In this document: positions 1 to 7,130 of the stretch, one piece after another
Numbering within the stretch: position 1 is the stretch's first letter
How the letters are laid out: every line of letters begins with the position of its first letter
NCBI GenBank assembly: GCA_021776415.1
Contig: JAJFFY010000099.1
Span: 1-35,385, forward strand
Reading direction: 5' to 3'
Origin: Hyphococcus sp.
GTDB lineage: Bacteria > Pseudomonadota > Alphaproteobacteria > Caulobacterales > Parvularculaceae
DNA: 35,385 nt
Notes under the pieces: generated by a model
The model's database searches: none
Told to the model about the DNA's origin: nothing
The model's input: the letters and a program-made list of their open reading frames with translations, nothing else
Made by a program: the position numbers and the translations under genes

Positions 1-389
1 ACCTTTTCCAACAAAGGCTTGCGCCCTCATCACAATCGATGCCGCGCGCCGATCCACAGCTTGACCTGCTGTACACAGCGATTCCAGGTCCCCTTTCCTT
101 TCGCTCTTGCGAGCGCCAGTTCCAGGGCCGAAGCACTCAGCTTCGTCAGATGTCCGGCGGAATTCACCTTTATCCCGCTGTACCGGATTACGCCTGAGCG
201 TCGTCTCCAGCTAGCACATCACTTCGTTTTTCCCGTCCAACCTGCTGCTAGGCAAACACAACACATTGTCTGTAGGGTCGCGAAGTATTGTCAGGATACC
301 AACTTATCGCACCGCGTCGATCAAAACTTTTCCACAATTTTTAAACGCAATATGTGGGGGAAATTAGACTCTGAAAATTCAAGGCGGTA
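1..389. other. Left-edge region with no confident gene
   Basis: I see no convincing gene in these 389 bases. A minus-strand frame runs from a GTG at 165-167 to a stop at 30-32 (45 codons), but it has no clear ribosome-binding site and I do not recognise it. A short hairpin (CGCTC-TTGC-GAGCG) lies at 102-115. The part from about 300 to 410 is AT-richer than its surroundings. It contains one exact match to the relaxed DnaA-box form TTWTNCACA (TTTTCCACA, about 330-338) and a nearby TGTGGGGG, too little to call an origin. The downstream end of the DUF938 gene abuts this region, so part of it may simply be that gene's 3' flank. Confidence 0.4.
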
Positions 390-1058
390 TTACTGTTTTC
401 GAAAAACCACACAGAGATTATTCGCCGGCATTTCGACAATGACCTCGCGTATTAGCGCATTTTTCTGCGCAAGCGGCGCAAGATCGTGCTCCAGATCACG
501 CACGCCCCAGCGCGCAGCGCGCGATTTTAAACTGGCGTCGAAGGCCTCATTGGAGGGCGCGGTATGAACGCCCTCACGAGAAAACGGCCCATAGAGAAAA
601 AGTACGCCGCCGCGCTTCAACAATCGCCCGGCGCCGGCGAAAAGCCCTGTCGCGGCGGCAAAAGGCGCGATGTGGATCATGTTGATGGAGACCAGCCCAT
701 CAAATGGCGCACCGGCTTCAACGCCCCAATCCTCAGCCGTCACGTCAATCGCATGGGGGCCTTTGAGGTTTGTGAGGCCGGCGTCTTTTATCCACGCAGC
801 AATCGACGCGCGCGAGGCCGGATCGGGATCGCCGCTATGCCAGGTCAGCCCGGGCGCCGCGGCAGCGATGTGGGCGCCATGCTCGCCGGTGCCGCCGCCA
901 ATTTCGAGGATTTGCCCCTCGCTTGGCATAATCTCCAACACTACATCGCGGATCGCATCGCGATTGCGCGCGGCCGATGGCGAGTAAAGTTTTTCACCCG
1001 CAATGGTGCGGGCCTCCAATGCGATCTCGCGGGGAATGTCTTTCGGTTTGTCAGCCAT
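390..1058 (-). CDS. DUF938-family SAM-dependent methyltransferase
   Basis: A 222-residue soluble protein with a class I methyltransferase fold signature. The glycine-rich SAM-binding loop EIGGGTGEHG is at residues 52-61. It is followed by the WHSGDPD stretch at 73-79 that typifies the DUF938 family (usually WQPSD), the mid-domain strand SINMIHI, and a late hydrophobic strand ending LFLYGPF. Its length matches the family's usual 200-220 residues, so it looks complete. The family's substrate is not established, and nothing here identifies one. The gene stands alone: its stop borders the empty left edge, and upstream an intergenic repeat separates it from the co-directional radical SAM gene. The ATG at 1056-1058 begins MADKPKDIPRE, a usual start for this family. 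Confidence 0.85.
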   Translation of the reverse strand: MADKPKDIPREIALEARTIAGEKLYSPSAARNRDAIRDVVLEIMPSEGQILEIGGGTGEHGAHIAAAAPGLTWHSGDPDPASRASIAAWIKDAGLTNLKGPHAIDVTAEDWGVEAGAPFDGLVSINMIHIAPFAAATGLFAGAGRLLKRGGVLFLYGPFSREGVHTAPSNEAFDASLKSRAARWGVRDLEHDLAPLAQKNALIREVIVEMPANNLCVVFRKQ

Positions 1059-1091
1059 AGCGTCCGCCCTAAGTTATTATTGGTCGTATTT

Positions 1092-1194
1092 CCTTCACGC
1101 GAGCCGGTTCCCACTTCGCTTGGAAATGCTCTGGATTATTTGTTGTCGCATTTCTATCGGATAACCGCGTCACACTTATCCGGAAATGCTCTAG
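1092..1194. repeat. RIME-like intergenic repeat element
   Basis: The gap between the DUF938 and radical SAM genes is filled by a composite repeat. The unit GGAAATGCTCT occurs twice in direct orientation (1122-1132 and 1182-1192, 60 bases apart). Each copy is preceded by an ACTT-containing segment, and the left part holds the CCGGTTCCCACTT core. Read on the minus strand it begins CTAGAGCATTTCCGG, the form familiar from dispersed intergenic mosaic elements in rhizobia and relatives. The CTAG at its right end supplies the TAG stop codon of the radical SAM gene (1191-1193). Family assignment is from memory of the motif, not from a search. Confidence 0.55.
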
Positions 1195-2192
1195 CCCGAA
1201 CAGCTCGCCCCGCCCAGCACGCAGAATTTTGCGCAATGGGGGTGGTTGAGTTTGACCGGCTTGGCCGCCTCATTAAGGCTGGCGCCAAGCTCGAACGCCT
1301 CATCATAGGCAATCAGCGTGCAGGCCAACACCGTTGGCGCCGGCGCGCCTTTGCGTTTGACCACCATGCGCGCCGACGCGCACATGATCTGGCGCGGATC
1401 CTTGCCGAGAATATCCCAACATTCGGTAGTGATTTCAGGAACCGGCGCCGCCTCATCCATTTCAGGGAAAAATATCAGATCCGCCGGATCGCTTGCATCA
1501 AGGCCAAGCCCGCGCGCCTGAAACAGCTCGGCAAAGCCGGCGCGCATTTCACCCTCGCTTTCGCCCCACAGGGTGCGCCCGGCGAGCGAGATCGAAAAAT
1601 CATTGTCCGCAAGCCAGTAAAGCCCGTCCATGCCGGCGTCAAAGCTGCCCGCCCCACGCTCGCGATCATGTCGCGCTGGCAAGAAATGATCGAGGCTGAC
1701 GCGCAGCTTCAGCCGCGCCCCATATTCGTCGCGCAAGGCCATAAGACCGGCTTTAATCTGCTCACGCATCATCGGGCGCATGGCGTTAGTGAGGATCAGC
1801 ACTTCGAACCCATGACCGAGCGCCGCCGCCGCCATCGCCAGCATTTGCGGGTTCATAAACGGCTCGCCGCCAGTAAAGCCAACCGCGCGCGCGCCCATCG
1901 CCCGCGCCTCAACCAGAAACGGCGCCAGCTCATCGGCGGTCAAATAGACCAGGCGGTCATTGGCCGGCGACGATTTGATATAGCAATGGGCGCATTCAAC
2001 ATTGCACAAAGTGCCGGTGTTGACCCACAAACTCTCCAGGCGATCAAAAGCAACCTCAGCCCGCGGCGCGCTGTCGGCGGTAATATCAGGGTGCTGAAAT
2101 TTTCCGGGCGACGCAGCATTAAATTGCGCGCGCGCCGCCGCTTCGCCATCGGCCATGTTCGGGTCCGCCTTACCTTCTCGATTCGCCACCAT
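1191..2192 (-). CDS. Radical SAM protein with C-terminal cysteine cluster
   Basis: A 333-residue radical SAM enzyme. The cluster-binding CX3CX2C motif is C63, C67 and C70 (within LCNVECAHCY), and TGGEPF at 107-112 matches the SAM-contacting GGE motif. The C-terminal third holds six more cysteines (258, 271, 291, 320, 324, 331), and the end HCAKFCVLGGASC suggests one or two auxiliary Fe-S clusters as in SPASM/Twitch enzymes, although spacing does not match the textbook SPASM motif. It is probably cytoplasmic. I cannot name the substrate, and no precursor-peptide gene is visible nearby. The start at 2190-2192 gives the longest form; an in-frame ATG at 2154-2156 (MADGEAAAR) with AAGG about 11 bases upstream is equally possible. 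The stop codon lies in the adjacent repeat element. Confidence 0.85.
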   Translation of the reverse strand: MVANREGKADPNMADGEAAARAQFNAASPGKFQHPDITADSAPRAEVAFDRLESLWVNTGTLCNVECAHCYIKSSPANDRLVYLTADELAPFLVEARAMGARAVGFTGGEPFMNPQMLAMAAAALGHGFEVLILTNAMRPMMREQIKAGLMALRDEYGARLKLRVSLDHFLPARHDRERGAGSFDAGMDGLYWLADNDFSISLAGRTLWGESEGEMRAGFAELFQARGLGLDASDPADLIFFPEMDEAAPVPEITTECWDILGKDPRQIMCASARMVVKRKGAPAPTVLACTLIAYDEAFELGASLNEAAKPVKLNHPHCAKFCVLGGASCSG

Positions 2193-2267
2193 GCGCGAAT
2201 ACGCCCGCCGGCGGCAACCGGCGGGCGTTCAAGTTTTGTTGATCCGCGCTACCGCGCGTTATCTGGC

Positions 2268-3080
2268 CTATTGGTTGCCGTTTGGCTCCAGAGGCGCGCC
2301 GTAGACCGCGTCATCATCATATTCGGGCTGCTCCGGCAAAGGCTCGCCGGTAACCGGATCGATCAATATCGGTTGCAAGGGCGCGACATAAGTCGGCTGC
2401 TCACGATTGGCGAGCGCCCAGACAGCATTTTGCAGAACTGCCGAATTCGGCCGCGCCACTTTCTGACGGTAGATAATATCCGCCGGGCTGACATCTGCGG
2501 CATAATATTCCCGGTTCCAGCTATGGCGCGCCTTCAACAGGGCGCCCTCAAGGCTAACGCCGCCATAAAGCCCGCGCGAGCGGGAAAAGGCGAGCACATC
2601 AACCGTTTGTGCTTTGGCGCCGCCGCCAACCGGCCCGGCCGCCAGCGTCAGATCGGCGCCCAGCTTTACCGAGGTCGACAACAATTGTTCCATACCGCGC
2701 TCGGTCATCACCGCGAGGATTACTTCAGAGCGCTCAAGCCCGATCTGAAAACCGAAGGACACCGAGCCAATCGTGAAAAATGTTGGCTCCGTCCAACTGC
2801 CATCGTCATTGCGCGCAATCATGACGGCATTGCCGCCAGAAGCGCCGAAGATGAAGCCGCCGCGCGTAGAAGCCGGCATGATCACCATCGCTTTGGCGTC
2901 CCTCGACAAATCCCAGAGCGGCTCATACGCCTTGTCATTGGCGAAATAGGCAACCGTATCGGCCGCCTTATTGACCAGCCTGTCGGCTTTTTCCCGTTTC
3001 GACTTGGCCGCTGCGGGGGCGAGCGCAATGGCGAATGCGATACACACAGCGCCCAGAATTCCAATGAGCCGTTTCAACAT
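2268..3080 (-). CDS. Exported SYLF (Ysc84/DUF500) lipid-binding-type protein
   Basis: A 270-residue protein with an N-terminal signal peptide (MLKRLIGILGAVCIAFAIAL, cleavage near APAAAKS). A SYLF-type domain follows: the region AKAMVIMPASTRGGFIFGASGG, the WTEPTFFTIGSVSFGFQIG stretch and the RGLYGGVSLEGA segment are characteristic. SYLF domains bind phosphoinositides in eukaryotes; bacterial members are exported proteins of unclear role. The tail after about residue 225 is proline- and acid-rich and probably disordered. The start is set by a strong Shine-Dalgarno (GGAAAGGAGG) directly upstream of the ATG at 3078-3080; that Shine-Dalgarno overlaps an earlier in-frame ATG at 3098, which is therefore unlikely to be used. 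Monocistronic, between the radical SAM gene and the tRNA. Confidence 0.85.
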   Translation of the reverse strand: MLKRLIGILGAVCIAFAIALAPAAAKSKREKADRLVNKAADTVAYFANDKAYEPLWDLSRDAKAMVIMPASTRGGFIFGASGGNAVMIARNDDGSWTEPTFFTIGSVSFGFQIGLERSEVILAVMTERGMEQLLSTSVKLGADLTLAAGPVGGGAKAQTVDVLAFSRSRGLYGGVSLEGALLKARHSWNREYYAADVSPADIIYRQKVARPNSAVLQNAVWALANREQPTYVAPLQPILIDPVTGEPLPEQPEYDDDAVYGAPLEPNGNQ

Positions 3081-3257
3081 AACCGGCCTCCTTTCCATGC
3101 CGGCGCAAAGGCGCGATGGGCGCCTGGCCGACGTCTACATAAAATCATTTGCACGGGCGAGAATACGGCGCCCGGGCGCAATGCAGATGAATTTTTGGAG
3201 AGATTTGCAGGCCCCGTCGAGACCTTTTCACGGCCGGACCGACATTTTCTCGCCCGC

Positions 3258-3286
3258 TTGACCTTTTTCGCCTTTGGCGCGACATC
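3258..3286 (+). promoter_or_regulatory. Possible promoter of tRNA-Gly
   Basis: A TTGACC hexamer at 3258-3263 is followed after 17 bases by GACATC at 3281-3286, which puts a start point about six bases before the tRNA's first base. The -35 box is good and the -10 box poor, so the call rests mainly on spacing and position. Confidence 0.35.
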
Positions 3287-3297
3287 TCGCGGGGTCC

Positions 3298-3371
3298 GCG
3301 GGTGTAGCTCAAAGGTAGAGCAGAAGCTTCCCAAGCTTAAGATGAGGGTTCGATTCCCTCCATCCGCTCCA
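3298..3371 (+). tRNA. tRNA-Gly (anticodon CCC)
   Basis: A complete cloverleaf can be drawn. The acceptor stem is GCGGGTG with CATCCGC (one G-T pair), the D arm is GCTC/GAGC, the anticodon stem is GAAGC/GCTTA around the loop TTCCCAA, and the T arm is GAGGG-TTCGATT-CCCTC. The discriminator is U and the CCA end is encoded. Anticodon CCC reads GGG glycine codons. The outermost anticodon-stem pair (27-43) is a G-A mismatch. The gene is 74 bases long, sits alone between the SYLF gene and gloB, and is transcribed opposite to both. Confidence 0.95.
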
Positions 3372-3407
3372 AAGCTTCCTGATAGGATATTATCGCCGCC
3401 TCGTCCG

Positions 3408-4175
3408 CTAGAAATTATCCTTCCGGCGGCGGGTTTCAGCAAAAACCTCGACCGCGCTGGCGCCGCTCATGCCAAGGGCTGCTTGCAGGCCCGGCGCGGC
3501 GGCGCGCAGGAAAGGGTTGGTCTGCAACTCAATCGCCACATCGGTCGGGATGGTCGGCGTTCCTTCCGCACGCAAGCGATCAACTTCGCGGGCGCGCGAT
3601 TGCAATTGCGGGTTAGTCGGATCAACACTGAGCGCGAAGGCGGCATTGGCTTGGGTATATTCATGGGCGCAATAAAGCTTTGTTTGCGGCGGCAGGGCGG
3701 CAATTTTCGAAAGCGAGGCCCACATTTGTTCGGCCGTGCCTTCAAACAATCGACCGCACCCCATGGCAAAAATCGTATCGCCGACAAACGCGGCGGCGTC
3801 CTCGGCAAAATGAAAAATGATGTGCCCCGACGTATGCCCGGGCGTATCATAAACTGTCGCCTTGGACGCGCCGAACATCACCATGTCGCCATCGCCGACC
3901 GCAACATCGAGCCCCGGTATCTGCGCCGCCTCGGCTTTCGGGCCGATAATTTTGCAGCCCCATTTGTCTTTCAGCGCCAGGTTGCCGCCGGCATGGTCCC
4001 AATGGTGATGGGTATTCAAAATATGTGTGAGGCGCCATCCTGCAGCGTCGAGCTGGTTGTTAATCGCACCCACATCAGGCGTATCAATGGCGGCGACGGC
4101 GCCGGTTTCACGATCACGAATGAGATAGCCGTAATTGTCAGCGAGGCACGCGAATTGTCGAGTTTCAATAGGCAT
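3408..4175 (-). CDS. gloB: Hydroxyacylglutathione hydrolase (glyoxalase II)
   Basis: A 255-residue metallo-beta-lactamase-fold hydrolase that cleaves S-D-lactoylglutathione to D-lactate and glutathione, the second step of methylglyoxal detoxification in the cytoplasm. The metal-binding THHHWDH motif is at residues 55-61. Further ligands are in TPGHTSGHI, in FVGDTIF (aspartate), and in YCAHEYT (histidine). The C-terminal substrate-binding region ends with the family's basic RRRKDNF tail. Length matches the family. It is divergent from the SAM methyltransferase at 4265, a pairing I recall from other alphaproteobacteria, with a shared promoter region of 89 bases. Confidence 0.95.
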   Translation of the reverse strand: MPIETRQFACLADNYGYLIRDRETGAVAAIDTPDVGAINNQLDAAGWRLTHILNTHHHWDHAGGNLALKDKWGCKIIGPKAEAAQIPGLDVAVGDGDMVMFGASKATVYDTPGHTSGHIIFHFAEDAAAFVGDTIFAMGCGRLFEGTAEQMWASLSKIAALPPQTKLYCAHEYTQANAAFALSVDPTNPQLQSRAREVDRLRAEGTPTIPTDVAIELQTNPFLRAAAPGLQAALGMSGASAVEVFAETRRRKDNF

Positions 4176-4206
4176 GGATTAACTAAAACTCCCGCATATG
4201 AACTAT

Positions 4207-4235
4207 TTGACGCTTTGCTATAGAGTTTAGCATAC
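4207..4235 (+). promoter_or_regulatory. Possible promoter of the methyltransferase-hisC-tyrA operon
   Basis: In the 89-base gap between gloB and the methyltransferase, a TTGACG box at 4207-4212 stands 15-17 bases before the A/T-containing segment TAGCATAC (4228-4235). It would place transcription start some 20-25 bases before the ATG at 4265. The -10 box is imprecise. Confidence 0.3.
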
Positions 4236-4264
4236 AAGATCACGGGCTGGCTGGAAACAAACCA

Positions 4265-5041
4265 ATGCGCACCGATATTTTAGACCTTCACGAATTCTAC
4301 CGGACCGCCCTTGGCGAGGCGACGCAGAGTTTTGTCAGCGCCCACCTTACCCAGGCCTGGGGAGACGGCGCCGAGCTTGCCATAGCCGGATTCGGTTACG
4401 CCAATCCATATCTGGAGCTGTTTCCCGCCGCCACACGGCGCCTCGCCCTCGCTCCCGGGGGGCAGGGCGTTATCCGCTGGCCCGCCAATGGGCGCAATTG
4501 CGCCAGCCTGGTTGGGGAACATCAATGGCCGCTGCCCGACGCCTCTCTCGATCGCATATTGATCGTACACGGACTGGAAGAAGCGCCGGATGCAAAAAAA
4601 TTGATGCGCGAGGTCTGGCGCGTCCTGGCCGATGACGGTCGAGTGATTATCGTCGCTGCCCATCGCCGCGGCTTGTGGTCGATGATTGACACCACGCCAT
4701 TTGCGGCCGGGCGACCCTACCTCAAGCGTCAGTTGAGCACGCTTTTGGAAGGCGCAATGTTCCGCGCCGCCGCTTGGAGCGCGGCGCTTTATTTTCCTCC
4801 CTTTCGCGCGCGGCTTTTGTTGCGGGCGGCAAGGGCGTGGGAGCGCGCAGGCTCGCGGGTCTGGCCGGGCCTGTCTGGAGTGCTTCTGGTCGAGGCGACC
4901 AAGGAGATGATGGCGCCGGTTGGCCTGGTGCGGAGCGCGCATGTGCGCGCCATACGCCCGGCGCTCGCAGCGCCCGGGTTGAACGGCGCCTCACGTAGCG
5001 GCTATAGGCAAGACGCAAAAAGAAAGACTTTAATCTCATGA
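4265..5041 (+). CDS. Class I SAM-dependent methyltransferase
   Basis: A 258-residue methyltransferase of the UbiE/type-11 kind. Motif I is degenerate (AIAGFGYANPYL, about 39-50). The acidic post-motif segment PLPDASLDRI at 89-98, followed by a hydrophobic strand (LIVHGLEEA), and the motif VWRVLADDGRVIIV at 117-130 are clear. The C-terminal half is arginine- and tryptophan-rich and may contact a membrane or nucleic acid (inference). Substrate unknown. Its stop overlaps the start of hisC by four bases (ATGA, 5038-5041), so the two are translationally coupled. The divergent neighbour is gloB. No signal peptide. Confidence 0.85.
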   Translation: MRTDILDLHEFYRTALGEATQSFVSAHLTQAWGDGAELAIAGFGYANPYLELFPAATRRLALAPGGQGVIRWPANGRNCASLVGEHQWPLPDASLDRILIVHGLEEAPDAKKLMREVWRVLADDGRVIIVAAHRRGLWSMIDTTPFAAGRPYLKRQLSTLLEGAMFRAAAWSAALYFPPFRARLLLRAARAWERAGSRVWPGLSGVLLVEATKEMMAPVGLVRSAHVRAIRPALAAPGLNGASRSGYRQDAKRKTLIS

Positions 5042-6132
5042 CCGCGCCGCAACCCCGCCCCGGCATTCTCGATATCAAGCCCTATGTCCCAGGCTCATCA
5101 TCCGCACCGGGCGCTTCCAGGATATTTAAACTCTCGTCAAATGAGTCCGCCCTTGGCGCCAGTCCAAAAGCGATCAGCGCCTATAATGAGGCCGCCAGCG
5201 ATTTGTTTTCCTATCCCGATGGCGGCTCGGCGGCGCTGCGCGACAAAATTGCTGAAGTCTACGGTCTTGATGCTTCGCGCATCGTCTGCGGCGCCGGCTC
5301 GGACGAGATCCTGCAACTTCTGACCAAGGCCTATGTTGGCGAGGGCGACAATATTATTCAGAGCGAGCACGGGTTTTTAGTCTACGCATTGGCGGCCAAA
5401 TCATGTGGAGCCGAACCACGCTTTGCTAAAGAGACTAACCTAACATCCAACATCGATGCGATGCTCGCTCTGGTCGATGACCGGACCCGGATGATGTTTG
5501 TGGCCAATCCCAACAACCCAACCGGCTCCTACATTCCCGAAATTGAACTGCTTCGCCTCAGACAGGGCCTGCGCGATGACATTTTACTGGTCGTCGACGC
5601 GGCCTATGCAGAATTTATGGAGCAGCCTGACTATAATGGCGGCGAGAGGCTAGTTGACCAGTTTGATAATGTCGTCATGACACGAACCTTTTCAAAAATT
5701 TATGGTCTCGCCGCCTTGCGCCTTGGTTGGGGGTATTGCCCATCGGCGGTTGCCGATGTTTTAAACCGAATTCGTGGACCGTTTAATGTAACGCTGCCGG
5801 CGCAAGCGGCCGGCCTTGCTGCACTGGACGATCAGGACTTTGTTGAGCGCAACCGCGCCTTCAATCGCGAACAGCGCAGCTGGATGGCGGAGCGCCTCAG
5901 CGCTATGGGGCTGGAACACGTTCCGGGCTTTGGTAATTTTATTTTGATCAAATTCCCGGATGCGCGCGGCCTAAACGCCGATGACATTCAATCCTATCTG
6001 GGGTCCGAGGGCGTCATCGTCCGCGAGATGGGAGCTTATAAGCTAGGCGAATATTTGCGGGTGTCGATTGGCGAAAAAGAAGGCAATCAAAAGTTTATCG
6101 AACTTCTATCACAGAAATTCCCCAGTGACTGA
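5038..6132 (+). CDS. hisC: Histidinol-phosphate / aromatic aminotransferase
   Basis: A 364-residue class I/II PLP-dependent aminotransferase. The PLP lysine is K220 in the signature TFSKIYGLAALRLGWG. Other family marks are NPNNPTGS at 157-164, DAAYAEF around 187-193, and the substrate-contact arginine in YLRVSIG near the C-terminus. HisC converts imidazole-acetol phosphate to histidinol phosphate. Its placement immediately before tyrA suggests it may also, or mainly, transaminate aromatic keto acids, as proposed for hisC copies in aromatic operons. It overlaps the methyltransferase by four bases and tyrA by eight, so it lies within one operon. Confidence 0.93.
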   Translation: MTAPQPRPGILDIKPYVPGSSSAPGASRIFKLSSNESALGASPKAISAYNEAASDLFSYPDGGSAALRDKIAEVYGLDASRIVCGAGSDEILQLLTKAYVGEGDNIIQSEHGFLVYALAAKSCGAEPRFAKETNLTSNIDAMLALVDDRTRMMFVANPNNPTGSYIPEIELLRLRQGLRDDILLVVDAAYAEFMEQPDYNGGERLVDQFDNVVMTRTFSKIYGLAALRLGWGYCPSAVADVLNRIRGPFNVTLPAQAAGLAALDDQDFVERNRAFNREQRSWMAERLSAMGLEHVPGFGNFILIKFPDARGLNADDIQSYLGSEGVIVREMGAYKLGEYLRVSIGEKEGNQKFIELLSQKFPSD

Positions 6133-7093
6133 TATTACAAAAGAACGAACTGCACCTCATTTTTCCTGTACCGCCATCATCGGCGTCGGGCTAATCGGCT
6201 CATCGCTCGCATTGGCGCTGCGCGAACGCGGGCTGACCGATAAGATTATCGGTATTGATCAGGACAAGGATGTCTTGGCGCGCGCGGTCGCCCTCAATAT
6301 CATCGACCATGCGGCCTCATCATTAAAGGAAGGCGTTCAAGACGCTGATCTTATCATTGTCGCGGCGCCGGTCGGCTCGATTGGCGAGATTGTTGCGCGC
6401 CTTGGCGAACATGCCCGCGACGGCGCCATCATCATTGATGTCGGCTCGGTTAAAGGCGTCGTTGCGGCTGCGGCGACGACACTGCCCGAGCGATTATTCT
6501 TTGTCCCCTCCCACCCAGTATCAGGCACAGAACAATCGGGACCGGAAGCCGGCTTTGCCTCTTTATTCGAGGAGCGATGGTGCATCCTAACCCCGCTTGA
6601 GCGTAACGACGACGCTTATCGCGGCGCCGTCGACAAGGTTGCCGCGCTTTGGCGCGCCGTCGGGGCGCAAGTCGATGTCATGGACGCCGAACATCACGAC
6701 CTTGCTCTGGCCATCACCAGCCACCTTCCGCACCTCATCGCATTTACGCTGATCGGCGCGGCGGACGACTTGGAATCGGTTACCGAGGCAGAAATCGTAA
6801 AATATTCCGCAGGCGGATTTCGTGATTTCACGCGGATCGCCGCCTCCGATCCGGTGATGTGGCGCGATGTTTTCCTGCACAATCGCGAAGCCGTCATCGA
6901 AGCACTGGGGCGGTTCACCGAAGAGCTGATCGCGCTTCAGCGCGCCATCCGCTGGGGCGACGGTAAGGCGCTCCACACCGCATTCGAGCGCGGGCAGGCG
7001 CTGCGCCATGCGATCGTTGAGGCCGGACAAGAAACCGCGTCGCCAAATTTCGGCAGAGATATAAAAGGCGACGAAGGATCAGAACAGAATTAA
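6125..7093 (+). CDS. tyrA: Prephenate/arogenate (cyclohexadienyl) dehydrogenase
   Basis: A 322-residue NAD(P)-dependent dehydrogenase of tyrosine synthesis, oxidatively decarboxylating prephenate or arogenate. The Rossmann motif GVGLIGSS begins at residue 20. The catalytic SHPVSGTEQSG segment, the SHLPHLIAF helix and the C-terminal SAGGFRDFTRIAASDP block with its substrate arginine are all conserved. I place the start at GTG 6125-6127, overlapping the end of hisC by eight bases; an in-frame ATG at 6068 lies inside hisC and adds a non-conserved extension. No ACT domain is present, so feedback control by that route is absent. Last gene of the operon, followed by a hairpin. Confidence 0.92.
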   Translation: MTDITKERTAPHFSCTAIIGVGLIGSSLALALRERGLTDKIIGIDQDKDVLARAVALNIIDHAASSLKEGVQDADLIIVAAPVGSIGEIVARLGEHARDGAIIIDVGSVKGVVAAAATTLPERLFFVPSHPVSGTEQSGPEAGFASLFEERWCILTPLERNDDAYRGAVDKVAALWRAVGAQVDVMDAEHHDLALAITSHLPHLIAFTLIGAADDLESVTEAEIVKYSAGGFRDFTRIAASDPVMWRDVFLHNREAVIEALGRFTEELIALQRAIRWGDGKALHTAFERGQALRHAIVEAGQETASPNFGRDIKGDEGSEQN

Positions 7094-7099
7094 CAAGCC

Positions 7100-7124
7100 G
7101 CGTCGGCAATCCGCGCTCCGACGC
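7100..7124. terminator. Hairpin between convergent tyrA and spoVR
   Basis: GCGTCGG (7100-7106) pairs perfectly with CCGACGC (7118-7124) across an 11-base loop, centred in the 37-base gap between the convergent genes. There is no T-run on either side, so it may end transcription with Rho or simply protect 3' ends. Confidence 0.35.
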
Positions 7125-7130
7125 CGCGCT

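Noticed and set aside
30-167. A 45-codon minus-strand frame starting with GTG
   Set aside because: Its composition is passable, but there is no ribosome-binding site and no family match that I know, so it is only mentioned in the left-edge entry.
19-567. A 182-codon plus-strand frame at the left edge
   Set aside because: It overlaps the end of the DUF938 gene antisense and shows no domain or signal features.
3074-3442. A 122-codon minus-strand frame across the tRNA
   Set aside because: It is the well-known false protein that arises from the complement of a tRNA gene.
564-4223. A 1219-codon plus-strand open frame
   Set aside because: It runs antisense to four recognisable genes and straight through the tRNA-Gly gene. 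Its translation is Arg/His/Ala-rich without domains, as expected for a shadow frame in GC-rich DNA.
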